Source: Chryseobacterium viscerum
GTDB taxonomy: Bacteria > Bacteroidota > Bacteroidia > Flavobacteriales > Weeksellaceae
NCBI RefSeq assembly: GCF_002899945.2
Contig: NZ_PPEG02000010.1
Coordinates: 1-64,000 of the forward strand
Direction: 5' to 3'
Length of the DNA stretch: 64,000 bases
Part shown: positions 1 to 8,385 of the stretch, piece after piece
Position numbering within the stretch: position 1 is the stretch's first letter
Layout: every line of letters starts with the position of its first letter
Position numbers and translations under genes: made by a program
The notes under the pieces: generated by a model
The model's database searches: none
Seen by the model: only the letters and a program-made list of their open reading frames with translations
Told to the model about the DNA's origin: nothing

Positions 1-73
1 ATTCCGAACACAGAAGTTAAGCCCACCAGCGCCGATGGTACTGCTAACGCGGGAGAGTAGGCCGCCGCCAGTT
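1..73 (+). rRNA. rrf: 5S ribosomal RNA, 3' part (cut by window start)
   Basis: The first bases match the conserved second half of bacterial 5S rRNA: CCGAACACAGAAGTTAAGC (loop B/helix III region), then GCCGATGGTACTG and the GGGAGAGTAGG stretch of helices IV/V. The 5' part lies outside the window, so this is probably the end of an rRNA operon. The 3' end is set by the start of the T-rich spacer and is approximate. Confidence 0.95.
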
Positions 74-88
74 TTTATTTTATTTTTA

Positions 89-122
89 AAAAGTCCTTTA
101 TCATACGATAAAGGACTTTTTT
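89..122 (+). terminator. Rho-independent terminator of the rRNA operon
   Basis: A 14-bp perfect stem (89-102 with 107-120), a 4-base loop ATAC and a following T run. It lies directly after the 5S rRNA. Confidence 0.9.
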
Positions 123-610
123 GTTGTTATATACCTACACCACCCAACCTCTATAATATACTTGAGATATCCATCTCTACATCCAATCCTCCTTATCTTC
201 TATTTTCCAGCTCATTCCTCATTCCTGGTGACCTATCTTTCAATCTTTAATTGAGCATCATCATTATTATTTATTTATTTATTTATTTTCTTCAGTTAGG
301 ATTATCCCAATGATAAGTTTTGGCTAAAGCCAGATGGAAATGGAGTTTTTGACCAGAATGGGATCCCTTCGACTAAGCTCAGGATTATAGCCCGCTCCTA
401 TTGAATATCATAAATGGAGAATTATCAAAGCTGATCAATCGCATCCCGAAACCCCAACCTCGGATATCATAATTCATAACTTATCATTCAATAATCTATC
501 ATCGTCATTTTAAAGGCATAAACAGCTTATCATCGGTAAAAGCTATTGGTATGCAAAAAAGAAAGATAACCCTTCAGAATCCATCTTATTTTAATCCACA
601 AGAAATAAAA
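123..610. other. Non-coding stretch with low-complexity and repeat-like segments
   Basis: I see no convincing gene; the one ORF across 35-250 starts inside the 5S rRNA and has no plausible protein features. There is an ATTT tetranucleotide run around 265-292. The segment CCCTTCGACTAAGCTCAGGA (367-386) resembles a short sequence dispersed in many Bacteroidota intergenic regions. TTTGGCTAAAGCCAGATGGA (near 319-338) may be a second decayed repeat. Whether these are repeats needs a genome-wide count. Confidence 0.4.
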
Positions 611-611
611 A

Positions 612-635
612 AACCGCTTCTATAAAGAAACGGTT
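612..635 (-). terminator. Terminator of the bacteriocin-like gene at 666-827
   Basis: Hairpin AACCGCTTCT / AGAAACGGTT (612-621 with 626-635, one mismatch). On the minus strand it is followed by a T run, so it serves the minus-strand peptide gene just upstream. Confidence 0.75.
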
Positions 636-665
636 CAAAATTTTATGACATCTTGATTTTAATGC

Positions 666-827
666 TTACATATCATTGTTTGTATCCGGGCATTTGAAAT
701 CATCGCTGCAGGTAGCACAAACAATGACTCCACTGCAATAATACATGCAGAAATCTGGTTCAGGAATTTTAGCTCCTCCACTAATGTTTTTTAATTGGCC
801 TTTTTGTAGTTTTTTTAGATTTTTCAT
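666..827 (-). CDS. bacteriocin-like peptide, 53 aa, double-glycine leader
   Basis: A short gene found by reading the minus strand; it is too small for usual ORF cut-offs. The peptide begins MKNLKKLQKGQLKNISGGAK, so the first 18 residues form a lysine-rich leader ending in ISGG. This is the pattern of Chryseobacterium 'bacteriocin-like' peptides and of double-glycine leaders cleaved by C39-type exporters. The core has five cysteines in C-x3-C, C-x2-C and single arrangements, so disulfides or modification are possible. A terminator follows at 612-635. It lacks the 28-nt leader motif found before the genes at 1056, 29780 and 30129. No exporter or modifying enzyme lies nearby. The family resemblance is recognised by eye; the biological role is unknown. 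Confidence 0.75.
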   Translation of the reverse strand: MKNLKKLQKGQLKNISGGAKIPEPDFCMYYCSGVIVCATCSDDFKCPDTNNDM

Positions 828-1004
828 ATTGTTTTAATTAAAAATTTGTAGGTAAAGTAAAAATAGTTAAAATATTTTTAATTAAACAGAAATAATATGT
901 TAAAAAACAAATATTAATATAAATAATTAGTCAATAGTCTTTAATGCTATTGAATTTAATTTAAATATTTGATTATTAGTGAAATAAATATTATTTTTAA
1001 ACAA

Positions 1005-1032
1005 GCGTTATCCGAAAAGCTTATAGAGTAGG
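1005..1032 (+). promoter_or_regulatory. conserved 28-nt leader motif, copy 1
   Basis: GCG-N4-CCGAAAAGC-N4-AGAGTAGG, ending 23 nt before the ATG at 1056. The same motif with the same internal spacing occurs before two other bacteriocin-like genes (29729-29756 and 30077-30104). It is probably in the 5' untranslated RNA. Function unknown. Confidence 0.6.
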
Positions 1033-1055
1033 AAATACCAAAAAAATTAAAAACT

Positions 1056-1328
1056 ATGAAAAATCTAAAAAAACTTTCAAGAGAAGACAAGAAAATTATT
1101 GTTGCAGGAGTTAATTTCCCGGCTTATTGTTTTGAAGGCGGAGGGCCTGGTGAAGGAGGATGTTCTGCAGGTGAGACCTGTTCAGGTGGAAAATGTGTGC
1201 CCGACAGTGGAAATCCGGGTGGAGGAGGAAATCCTGGTGGTGGTGGTGATACCTATACCTGTATCTGTCCGTGGGGAACTTTCACACAACCGACTCCGTG
1301 TCCGGAATTTTATTGTATAACAGGATAG
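1056..1328 (+). CDS. bacteriocin-like peptide, 90 aa, glycine/cysteine-rich
   Basis: Starts MKNLKKLSREDKKIIVAG, the leader type of the Chryseobacterium bacteriocin-like family, with VAG in place of the usual GG cleavage motif. The mature part has eight cysteines and glycine-rich linkers (two GNPGGGG repeats), which suggests a disulfide-rich secreted peptide. The ATG is chosen because the leader begins there and the conserved 28-nt leader motif lies 23 nt upstream. It converges on the oxygenase gene at 1413-2363 with a 19-bp inverted repeat between them. No maturation enzyme or transporter is adjacent. Antibacterial activity is inferred from the leader only. Confidence 0.75.
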   Translation: MKNLKKLSREDKKIIVAGVNFPAYCFEGGGPGEGGCSAGETCSGGKCVPDSGNPGGGGNPGGGGDTYTCICPWGTFTQPTPCPEFYCITG

Positions 1329-1337
1329 AATAAAAAA

Positions 1338-1405
1338 ATAGTCAATAATTAATCTGGCTAATACCATTCCTGATATTATTTACATGCAGATTAATTATTG
1401 ACTAT
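1338..1405. terminator. bidirectional terminator-like inverted repeat
   Basis: Perfect 19-bp inverted repeat (1338-1356 and 1387-1405) with a 30-nt spacer between two convergent genes. Runs of A before and T after are present in both directions. Confidence 0.65.
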
Positions 1406-1412
1406 TATACTA

Positions 1413-2363
1413 TTATTTTTTAATCAATCCCAGTTCGATCAATCTTTCATGCAGGAATTCTCCGGCAGTAGTATCTTCGTACAATTTTGGATTGTTTTCG
1501 TCTATACAATTTTCAAGTGCATTTAAAGACATTGCACTTACTGGATGCATGAAGAAAGGAATAGAGTATCTTGAAGTACTCCACGATTCTCTTGGCGGGT
1601 TTACCACTCTGTGGATGGTAGATTTCAATTTGTTGTTGGTATGTCTTGAAAGCATATCTCCAACATTGATCATCAACTCATCTGGCTCTGCAATAGCATC
1701 AATCCAGTCCCCATTGTGATTCTGAACCTGAAGACCTTTACCCTGAGCACCCATTAAAAGAGTAATAAGGTTGATGTCTCCATGGGCAGCAGCTCTTACA
1801 GCATCATCCGGTTCTTCTGTAATTGGTGGATAATGAATAGGTCTTAAAATAGAATTTCCTTCTGCAATTTTGTTATCAAAATAAAATTCATCTAAACCAA
1901 GGTGCAAAGCTAAAGCTCTTAGCACATTCTGTCCTGTTTTCTCAAGCATTTGGAATGCTTCTTTACCTACTTCGTTGAATTTCGGAAGTTCTTCAACGAT
2001 TACATTGTCTGGATACTCCTTTTTGTATTCTGAATCATCAGACAGATATTGTCCGAAGTGCCAGAATTCTTTTAAGTCTCCTCTTTTGAAACCTTTTGCA
2101 GTTTCTTTACCAAATCCTACATACCCTCTTTGGCCGCCGATTCCTGGAATCTCATACTTCTTTTTCGTTTCAACGGGTTGTTCAAAAAAGTTTTTTACCT
2201 CTCCATACAATTCATCTACTAATTGATCATCAAGAAAATGGCCTTTTAAGGCTACAAAACCAATTTCTTCATAAGCTTTTCCGATTTCATTTACAAATTT
2301 CTGTTTGCGTTCCGGGTTGCCCGAAAGGAAATCACGCAGGTCTACACTAGGTATTTTATCCAT
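1413..2363 (-). CDS. 2-oxoglutarate/Fe(II)-dependent oxygenase (isopenicillin N synthase-like)
   Basis: 316 residues, the usual length of this family. The N-terminal DIOX_N-type region ends near residue 120 and the 2OG-Fe(II) dioxygenase fold follows. The iron ligands are visible as H194-x-D196 (AAHGDINLITLL) and H251 (STIHRVVNPP), and the 2-oxoglutarate-binding R265-x-S267 follows (SRYSIPFF). It is cytosolic, with no signal peptide. The substrate cannot be told from sequence; family members hydroxylate or cyclise small molecules. The start is supported by a -7 box (TAATTTTG on the minus strand, 2384-2391) 20 nt upstream, back to back with the menD promoter. Confidence 0.9.
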   Translation of the reverse strand: MDKIPSVDLRDFLSGNPERKQKFVNEIGKAYEEIGFVALKGHFLDDQLVDELYGEVKNFFEQPVETKKKYEIPGIGGQRGYVGFGKETAKGFKRGDLKEFWHFGQYLSDDSEYKKEYPDNVIVEELPKFNEVGKEAFQMLEKTGQNVLRALALHLGLDEFYFDNKIAEGNSILRPIHYPPITEEPDDAVRAAAHGDINLITLLMGAQGKGLQVQNHNGDWIDAIAEPDELMINVGDMLSRHTNNKLKSTIHRVVNPPRESWSTSRYSIPFFMHPVSAMSLNALENCIDENNPKLYEDTTAGEFLHERLIELGLIKK

Positions 2364-2383
2364 TTTTAGAAATTTACGAATAG

Positions 2384-2391
2384 CAAAATTA
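2384..2391 (-). promoter_or_regulatory. -7 box of the 2OG oxygenase gene
   Basis: CAAAATTA on the plus strand reads TAATTTTG on the minus strand, which fits the Bacteroidota -7 consensus TAnnTTTG. Confidence 0.6.
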
Positions 2392-2435
2392 CATTTTTTT
2401 TAATTGAAATGATTTTAAAATCATTATTTATAAGT

Positions 2436-2443
2436 TAAATTTG
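2436..2443 (+). promoter_or_regulatory. -7 box of menD; leaderless start likely
   Basis: TAAATTTG fits TAnnTTTG and lies only 4 nt before the menD ATG at 2448. A start site 5-7 nt after the box would fall at or inside the start codon, so the mRNA may be leaderless. Confidence 0.6.
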
Positions 2444-2447
2444 CTGT

Positions 2448-4118
2448 ATGAAAAAATATTCTTCTAAGAGAAGTATCCAAATACTCGCACATCTTCTTCA
2501 ACAGTACGGAATTGCAGATATCGTAATTTCTCCGGGGTCAAGAAATGCTCCTTTGGCCATTCATTTTTCAGAGATAGATAGTTTTAATTGTTACAGCATT
2601 GTAGACGAAAGAAGTGCTGCTTTTGTGGCAATGGGAATGGCGAAAAGCGAAAAGAAGCCGGTAGCGATTACCTGTACCAGTGGATCAGCGGTGGTTAATT
2701 ACTATCCTGCAGTTACTGAAGCTTTTTATCAGAATATTCCCCTTTTGGTACTGACTGCTGACCGGCCGACCGATTTTGTTGATTTATTCGACGGGCAGAC
2801 GATTAGACAGAAAGATGTTTTTCATCAGCATTCTTATGGTGATTTCCAATTGTTGGAAGACAGCAAAGAAAATGCAGAAGATATTAATTTTGAAATCATT
2901 AAAAAGGCGATCGAGCTATGCTTTGAAAAGCAAGGCCCGGTGCATATTAATATCCCTTTAGAGGAACCTTTATACGAACTTGTATCAGAGCTTCCTACTT
3001 TTCCTACGGTAGAAAAAACAATCAAGCATAAAGAATATGAAATCCCTTCCAATCTGGTTGCAGAATGGCATACTTCCCAAAGAATTATGCTATTGGTAGG
3101 GACGAGAGATTATAGCCCGGAACTGGAAAACCAATTGACACAGCTGGTGAAAAATCATTCTGTTGTGGTATTGAGTGAAGCCAATTCTAATCTGTATCAT
3201 GAGAAGTTTTTCAGACATATAGACCGTTATATTTTTAACTTTACAGAAGAAGACTATAAGACATATGCTCCGGATTTATTGATTACCGTTGGGCAGAATG
3301 TAGTTTCCAAAAAAGTAAAACAATTCCTGAGAAGTGCCCGTCCTAAACAGCATTGGCATTTGGATGAAGTATGGCAGCCGGATACTTATTTCTCATTAAC
3401 AGAAAAAATAGAGGTTAAGCCTGAAGTTTTCTTCTCAAAATTGTTGAAATTTATTAATCTTGAGCCTAGACCTTATTTTAATCTTTGGGATGTTTTAAGG
3501 GATAAAAAAGATGCTAAACATGATCAGTTTTTAAATACTGTTGAGTTCTCAGATTTTTATTTCTTTAATAAGGCTTCACAGACAATTCCTGAAAATTATA
3601 ATATCCATGTCAGTAATTCTTCAGGAATCAGATATGCACAGCTATTTGACTTTGGTAAAAGAAAAATATACTGTAACAGAGGAACGAGCGGTATTGACGG
3701 TTCTACTTCCACTGCGATGGGATTTGCCATTAAAAATGAAAAACCTACTTTATTGATAACAGGAGATTTAAGCTTCTTCTACGACATCAATGGACTTTGG
3801 AACCAATATATTCCACCATTTGTAAGAATTATGATCTTCAATAATGGGGAAGGAAATATCTTTAAAATCATTCCGGGACCTGGAAATGCCAACCCGAATA
3901 CATTAGACGAATTTATTGCTACGAAACACCGTAAAAATGCAGAATCTTTGGCTAAACATTTTGGGTTCTCTTATATAAGAGTAGAGGATGAGCCTACCTT
4001 GGACAGAGTTCTTGAGAATTTCTTTAAACCTGATGCACAGCCAAAAATCCTGGAAGTAAATACTCACGGGAAAAATAGCGCAGATGTACTGAAGTCGTAC
4101 TTTGAATTTATGAAATAA
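2448..4118 (+). CDS. menD: 2-succinyl-5-enolpyruvyl-6-hydroxy-3-cyclohexene-1-carboxylate synthase
   Basis: 556 residues, full MenD length. It is a thiamine-diphosphate enzyme that joins isochorismate and 2-oxoglutarate in menaquinone synthesis, in the cytosol. The N-terminal Pyr domain has ISPGSRNAPL near residue 30 and the TCTSGSAVVNYYPAVTEA segment near 85, both typical of MenD. The C-terminal PP domain has NRGTSGIDGSTSTAMGF and the cofactor-binding GDLSFFYDINGLW motif. It stands apart from other men genes here. It is convergent with the pabC-like gene with only 2 nt between the stops and no terminator, so the transcripts probably overlap. Confidence 0.96.
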   Translation: MKKYSSKRSIQILAHLLQQYGIADIVISPGSRNAPLAIHFSEIDSFNCYSIVDERSAAFVAMGMAKSEKKPVAITCTSGSAVVNYYPAVTEAFYQNIPLLVLTADRPTDFVDLFDGQTIRQKDVFHQHSYGDFQLLEDSKENAEDINFEIIKKAIELCFEKQGPVHINIPLEEPLYELVSELPTFPTVEKTIKHKEYEIPSNLVAEWHTSQRIMLLVGTRDYSPELENQLTQLVKNHSVVVLSEANSNLYHEKFFRHIDRYIFNFTEEDYKTYAPDLLITVGQNVVSKKVKQFLRSARPKQHWHLDEVWQPDTYFSLTEKIEVKPEVFFSKLLKFINLEPRPYFNLWDVLRDKKDAKHDQFLNTVEFSDFYFFNKASQTIPENYNIHVSNSSGIRYAQLFDFGKRKIYCNRGTSGIDGSTSTAMGFAIKNEKPTLLITGDLSFFYDINGLWNQYIPPFVRIMIFNNGEGNIFKIIPGPGNANPNTLDEFIATKHRKNAESLAKHFGFSYIRVEDEPTLDRVLENFFKPDAQPKILEVNTHGKNSADVLKSYFEFMK

Positions 4119-4120
4119 AT

Positions 4121-4747
4121 TTAAAGATCAAGATATTCTTCACTCCCTGGCAGATTGGTAATTCTGTCGATAGGATAGATAAACATATCATCGAAATCAT
4201 TCAACGCATTAATGATCTGGAAATGGGTGAATTGCTTTATATTCTGTAAAGTGATCTCCGTTTCTTTGATCTTTTTATGCTTTAAAAGATGCTGTCGTTG
4301 TACTCCGTTCAAAAGATAGGTAGAAGGCGTAAACCAGTCTTTTCCTTTTAAAAATAAAATGTTGGAAAAAGAGGTATCGGTGATGTGATTGTTTTTGACA
4401 ATGATAATTTCCTCAGCCTTGGCTTTCATCTTCATTTTTTCCAGCTCCTTTCGATCCTCGAACTTGAATGAATAATCGAAGCTGTTGTTTTCTACCAATT
4501 TGAAATCCTGTATCTCAGGAATAGCATAAGGAATCATTTGTGTCCTGATTCTCTTGTCAAGATCATAGGCAATTCTTAATTTAAAAAGACCATCCTCATC
4601 ATGCTGCAGGTTTTTATAGATCTTGGCCAGATCGATAGAGTCTTCCTTCCCGAAATGGGAAAATGTTTGATTGACACGTTTCTGGTGTAGATCCAATAGA
4701 AAAATCTCCTGATCTTCTACTTTAATGCTTTCAATGAATTGGGACAT
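4121..4747 (-). CDS. pabC: aminotransferase class IV, aminodeoxychorismate lyase-like
   Basis: 208 residues, shorter than the usual 270 for class IV PLP enzymes, but with the core intact. Family-typical segments are the NHITDTSFSNILF motif near residue 120 and YLLNGVQRQHLL near 145. Its start overlaps the end of the pabB-like gene by 17 nt, so the two are translationally coupled. The expected reaction is 4-amino-4-deoxychorismate to p-aminobenzoate plus pyruvate, for folate. The symbol rests mainly on this pairing. A branched-chain or D-amino-acid aminotransferase is less likely given the context. Confidence 0.8.
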   Translation of the reverse strand: MSQFIESIKVEDQEIFLLDLHQKRVNQTFSHFGKEDSIDLAKIYKNLQHDEDGLFKLRIAYDLDKRIRTQMIPYAIPEIQDFKLVENNSFDYSFKFEDRKELEKMKMKAKAEEIIIVKNNHITDTSFSNILFLKGKDWFTPSTYLLNGVQRQHLLKHKKIKETEITLQNIKQFTHFQIINALNDFDDMFIYPIDRITNLPGSEEYLDL

Positions 4748-5708
4748 AGATTTTATTTTTCATTTCCTGATATTCGTCTTCTAATTTACTCATGTGCGTT
4801 ATACCGCCTCCGCTTTTGAAATAAAGTTGATCTCCATCTTTTTCAATAAAGCGTATCATTACACAGCTGTCAACATTCTGGCCGTCAAACCAACCGCAGA
4901 CTCCTGTGTAATATCCTCTGTCATATCCCTCCGCATCCAGAATTATTTCCAGTGTTTTAGGTTTTGGAGCTCCTAAAATAGAGCCCGCAGGAAGCAGTTT
5001 CTGCATAATACTTCCTATTTTTCCGTCAAATTCAGGTTTTATCATTCCTGAAATCTCGGAACTCATCGCATACAGATCCTTCTGTTGGGTTTTGATGAAA
5101 TCTATATGCTGAAACTGGTCTACTTTTACATCATCAGCTACCATGCTCAGATCATTGCGAAGCAGGTCTACAACAGTATAATGTTCTGCTTTTTCCTTTT
5201 TATCATTCTTCAGTATTTCTGCTGCATTTTCAATGGAAGCATCAATGGTTCCCTTCATGGGATAAGTCAGAATTTTGCCGTCAATGATCTTTACAAAAGT
5301 TTCAGGAGAAAAAAATACAAAAAAATCTTTATAAAAAACTTTATACTTTGCATTTGAATGATAAAAAATTTCTTCTAACGTTAAATTCGTCTCTATCTTC
5401 GTTTTTCTGGTGTAGTTTGTCAAATAAGAGTTTCCTAAGCGAATATTTTTCTGAACTTTGTCGAAACCTATTTTAAAATTTTCCTGTGTTTCTGGAAATG
5501 ATTTCCATACGATATTTTTGCTTAGCGCTTGTTGTTGTTTTGTGTTTGCAAAATTTTGAAAATCAATAATTAAGCCTGATTTTTCAATTTTATTTTCCGG
5601 GTATATTTCGACATTCTCCGAAAGAAAGTCGATCATGAAGAAATAGGGAACCTTCTGCAGAGAAAGCGCATCCATTTCCATAAATTTTTGATTATTCACT
5701 GAAAACAT
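4731..5708 (-). CDS. pabB: aminodeoxychorismate synthase component I (chorismate-binding enzyme)
   Basis: 325 residues; it lacks most of the N-terminal lid region of 450-aa PabB/TrpE but keeps the chorismate-binding domain. Visible motifs are YLTNYTRKT (strand with acceptor residues), the DLLRNDLSMV segment, and the C-terminal GAPKPKTLEII...YTGVCGWFDG...GGGITHMSKLEDEYQE region that forms the active site. With the downstream pabC-like gene it should make p-aminobenzoate. No glutamine amidotransferase (pabA) is adjacent, so ammonia or a distant PabA/TrpG must supply nitrogen. The ATG lies 4 nt after a -7 box (TATTTTTG, minus strand), so the mRNA may be leaderless. Confidence 0.9.
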   Translation of the reverse strand: MFSVNNQKFMEMDALSLQKVPYFFMIDFLSENVEIYPENKIEKSGLIIDFQNFANTKQQQALSKNIVWKSFPETQENFKIGFDKVQKNIRLGNSYLTNYTRKTKIETNLTLEEIFYHSNAKYKVFYKDFFVFFSPETFVKIIDGKILTYPMKGTIDASIENAAEILKNDKKEKAEHYTVVDLLRNDLSMVADDVKVDQFQHIDFIKTQQKDLYAMSSEISGMIKPEFDGKIGSIMQKLLPAGSILGAPKPKTLEIILDAEGYDRGYYTGVCGWFDGQNVDSCVMIRFIEKDGDQLYFKSGGGITHMSKLEDEYQEMKNKIYVPIH

Positions 5709-5712
5709 TCTG

Positions 5713-5740
5713 CAAAAATAATTATTGATGTTTACTTTTG
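5713..5740. promoter_or_regulatory. back-to-back -7 boxes of the pabB-like and membrane-protein genes
   Basis: CAAAAATA at 5713-5720 (TATTTTTG on the minus strand, for pabB) and TACTTTTG at 5733-5740 (plus strand) are 12 bp apart. Each promoter's -33 region must lie in or beyond the other, so the two are probably mutually exclusive. The plus box includes the TTG at 5738, which argues against that TTG as a start codon. Confidence 0.55.
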
Positions 5741-5752
5741 CATAAATTTTTT

Positions 5753-6478
5753 ATGATGCAGAACAAATATCCCCAAAAACCGGGAATAGATTTTATATTG
5801 AAGCAGGCTTTTTTCTATTGGAATAAAACACTGGTTTTTCAGTTGATGTTTTCAATTATCTTTTTTGGAATCTTCCTTACCGCTATTATGCTTTTTGGGG
5901 GGAAGTATGAAATATTTTCTTACACTCAGCAGCTAACAGAAGCTTTTAAGCAGGGTACAGAAGCTTATATGGAGAAAATGGCAGCGCTAAGTGCTACAGA
6001 AAATTTTCAGATGTTTAACCTGGCCATCTGGGCAACTACAGCATTTCTATATCCTTTGAACCTTGGTATGTTCCAGATTTTCAGAAAGATTGATCTTAAA
6101 GAAAAAATTGTAATTGGCGATTTATTTGCAGGATACAATGGGCTGAACTTTTTTAAGTATGTGGGGTATTTTCTTTTTTGGTTCTTTGTTTACAGATTTA
6201 CGGCTCCTACCATTATATTGGCGGTAATTTGGGTTGCTGTGACAATATTTGTAGCGCCACTCATGTTTTTCACCAATAAAAGGATTTTTGAAGCCATTTC
6301 TCTTAATTTTAAAGCACTTAAAGTGTATTTTGTAGAAATAATGGTGTGTGTGGTCGTTGCTTCTCTATTTAAGTACTTAGGTTTTGCCTTGTTTTTGATA
6401 GGAGGTCTTTTCACATTTCCTTTTTGGAATGCTATGATTTACTCCCTTTACAAAACAGTTTTTACAGAGAAAAGTTAA
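5753..6478 (+). CDS. multi-pass membrane protein, unknown function
   Basis: 241 residues from the ATG at 5753. An upstream in-frame TTG at 5738 sits inside the -7 box and is rejected. The protein has about five to six hydrophobic segments (for example FQLMFSIIFFGIFLTAIMLF near residue 30 and VGYFLFWFFVY near 140), with a short soluble loop rich in Q, E and K between the first two. Composition and layout resemble the next gene (6551-7279), so the two may be distant paralogues. Some databases label such Chryseobacterium proteins 'beta-carotene monooxygenase', but I see no catalytic histidines to support that. Function unknown. Confidence 0.8.
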   Translation: MMQNKYPQKPGIDFILKQAFFYWNKTLVFQLMFSIIFFGIFLTAIMLFGGKYEIFSYTQQLTEAFKQGTEAYMEKMAALSATENFQMFNLAIWATTAFLYPLNLGMFQIFRKIDLKEKIVIGDLFAGYNGLNFFKYVGYFLFWFFVYRFTAPTIILAVIWVAVTIFVAPLMFFTNKRIFEAISLNFKALKVYFVEIMVCVVVASLFKYLGFALFLIGGLFTFPFWNAMIYSLYKTVFTEKS

Positions 6479-6518
6479 ATATTCTAGCATGTTTAACATA
6501 TTTTTTACTAAAAAAAAC

Positions 6519-6526
6519 TAAATTTG
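6519..6526 (+). promoter_or_regulatory. -7 box of the gene at 6551
   Basis: TAAATTTG, matching TAnnTTTG, 24 nt before the ATG. Confidence 0.5.
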
Positions 6527-6550
6527 GTAAAATCATTAAATATTTAAACT

Positions 6551-7279
6551 ATGTCAGAATTTAACGAATTTGATCAACAGGGCTCTGTCCCTAACAGAGA
6601 TACGGGATCAATTATTTCTCATGCTTTTGAAATGTACAAAGGTGTTTTCGGATACGGAATCGTCGCTATGATCATTTATTTAGCCGGAGGATTTGTGATT
6701 CAAATGCTTACAGGATTTGACTCTGCTTCAATGATGGAGGAAATGAAATCTTCGGGGGGTGACTTTAATTATTGGAGTGCTCCGGGGCTTCCATTGTACA
6801 TGGGTGCTTCCGGCCTTTTTGGAATTTTATTGTCTCCTTTGTATGTAGGATTGATATACATGGTGAATAAGTATAATACCAAAGCTCCGATTGAGTTTTC
6901 TGATCTTTTCATCGGATACCGTCAGAATTTTGTAAACATATTGATTTACAGTCTTCTTTCATGGATTATTTGTTCTGTTGCACTTGCTTTGTGTGTTTTA
7001 CCTATCATTTTTGTGTATCCTTTTCTTTTAATAGGATATCCTATTCTGTTATTTGAAAATGCTTCAGCTACAGATGCTTTAGGGAAATCTTTCAATATTG
7101 CTAAAGAAAATTATGGAACGTTCTTGCTGACAGGATTTTTAGGATTCCTGATCTCTATGGCAGGAGTTATTCTTTGTGGAATAGGAATTATCTTAACCGC
7201 TCCGTTTATAATGATCGTAATGTACTCTGCGTATTGCGCTTTCTTAGGAAAACCAAGACAAATTACGTACAGTAAATAA
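6551..7279 (+). CDS. multi-pass membrane protein, unknown function
   Basis: 242 residues. A soluble N-terminus (about 15 residues, then GSIISHAFEMYKGVFGYG) leads into five to six membrane segments. The central WSAPGLPLYMGASGLFGILLSP and the amphipathic ATDALGKSFNIAKENYGTFL stretch resemble glycerophosphodiester phosphodiesterase membrane-domain or DUF4013-like proteins that have many small residues in paired helices. It is likely co-transcribed with the AI-2E family gene 14 nt downstream. No catalytic motif is visible. Confidence 0.8.
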   Translation: MSEFNEFDQQGSVPNRDTGSIISHAFEMYKGVFGYGIVAMIIYLAGGFVIQMLTGFDSASMMEEMKSSGGDFNYWSAPGLPLYMGASGLFGILLSPLYVGLIYMVNKYNTKAPIEFSDLFIGYRQNFVNILIYSLLSWIICSVALALCVLPIIFVYPFLLIGYPILLFENASATDALGKSFNIAKENYGTFLLTGFLGFLISMAGVILCGIGIILTAPFIMIVMYSAYCAFLGKPRQITYSK

Positions 7280-7293
7280 AAATATCAAAATAC

Positions 7294-8373
7294 ATGATGA
7301 ATAAGGACAAACAAATAAGCAGTGTTGCGATAAAGCAGATGTCGTTGCTGGCCATTATTGTTATATTGGCAGGACTTATATGCTTTAATCTGGCATTGTT
7401 TATTCCCTCGGTTCTGGGGGCGATTACCATTTATGTAGTATGCAGGAAGTATAACTTTTATCTGCAGGAAGAAAAAAAATGGAAACCGTCGCTGGCTGCC
7501 CTTGCATTAATGTTTGCAAGTCTTATTGTCCTCATTCTTCCGATCTATTTTATTGCTGATCTGATTATCGATAAGCTGGGTAATGCACAGGCTTATATGG
7601 CTAAGTTTAATGTTTTCCTCGACAAGATCCATTCTTATATTTTCTCTAAAACAGGATTTGATATTCTGAGCAAAGAAAATATGAACAAACTGAAGGATTC
7701 TGCAGGAAAAGTCTCTACATCAGCAGTCAGTGGAACATTCAATACCCTTACAGTAGTGATGTCCATGTATTTTATTCTCTATTTTATGCTGGAAAGACCA
7801 AGGCTTTTCGAAAAAATCCTTACTAGTTCTGCACCTTTGAAGAGATCCAATATCTCTTTGATTGGCGATAAAATGAGAAAACTGATCATGGCCAATGCTA
7901 TCGGAATTCCGGTTGTTGCAATAGGACAAGGGATAGTAGCTCTTATTGGTTACCTTATTTTTGGGGCACCGGGAGCTGTACTTCTTTTTGCATTGACGGC
8001 TGCCGCTTCAGTGATTCCTGTTGTAGGAACAGCTATTGTGTATGTTCCGGTATGTATCTTTATGATTGCAGAAGGAAATACCGGGCAAGGACTGGGGCTG
8101 GCTATATATTGCCTTGTAGTGGTAGGTCTTACCGATAATCTTCTCCGTTTTACGCTTTTAAAGAAGCTGGAAAATATCCATCCTTTAAATACTGTATTTG
8201 GGATTATTATGGGAATGAACCTGTTTGGCTTTATGGGCCTTATTTTTGGGCCTATTCTTATCTCATTGACACTTCTCCTGGTTCAGGTATACAGAAATGA
8301 ATTTTCGGATGAAAATACCCCTCCGGAGCTTGAATTGCCCGGACAAGATGATATTAAAGAAAAATTAATTTAA
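7294..8373 (+). CDS. AI-2E family transporter (PerM-like permease)
   Basis: 359 residues with the family layout: two N-terminal membrane segments, a cytosolic/periplasmic amphipathic region (about residues 95-150), and a C-terminal group of five to six helices. The family signature is visible in the segments IGYLIFGAPGAVLLFALTA and VIPVVGTAIVYVP (about residues 215-250) and IHPLNTVFGIIMGMNLFGFMGLIFGPIL near 305. Members are proposed exporters or ion antiporters; true AI-2 transport is shown for only a few, so the substrate is open. It is followed 12 nt later by the DUF3820 gene. Confidence 0.9.
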   Translation: MMNKDKQISSVAIKQMSLLAIIVILAGLICFNLALFIPSVLGAITIYVVCRKYNFYLQEEKKWKPSLAALALMFASLIVLILPIYFIADLIIDKLGNAQAYMAKFNVFLDKIHSYIFSKTGFDILSKENMNKLKDSAGKVSTSAVSGTFNTLTVVMSMYFILYFMLERPRLFEKILTSSAPLKRSNISLIGDKMRKLIMANAIGIPVVAIGQGIVALIGYLIFGAPGAVLLFALTAAASVIPVVGTAIVYVPVCIFMIAEGNTGQGLGLAIYCLVVVGLTDNLLRFTLLKKLENIHPLNTVFGIIMGMNLFGFMGLIFGPILISLTLLLVQVYRNEFSDENTPPELELPGQDDIKEKLI

Positions 8374-8385
8374 TTATATAAAAAC

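Noticed and set aside
1..73. AGAGTAGG in the 5S rRNA as a further copy of the peptide leader motif
   Set aside because: Only the 8-mer matches; the GCG and CCGAAAAGC parts with fixed spacing are absent, so it is a coincidence.
5738..5752. TTG start adding five residues to the membrane protein at 5753
   Set aside because: The TTG is part of the -7 promoter box, so it should not be in the transcript.
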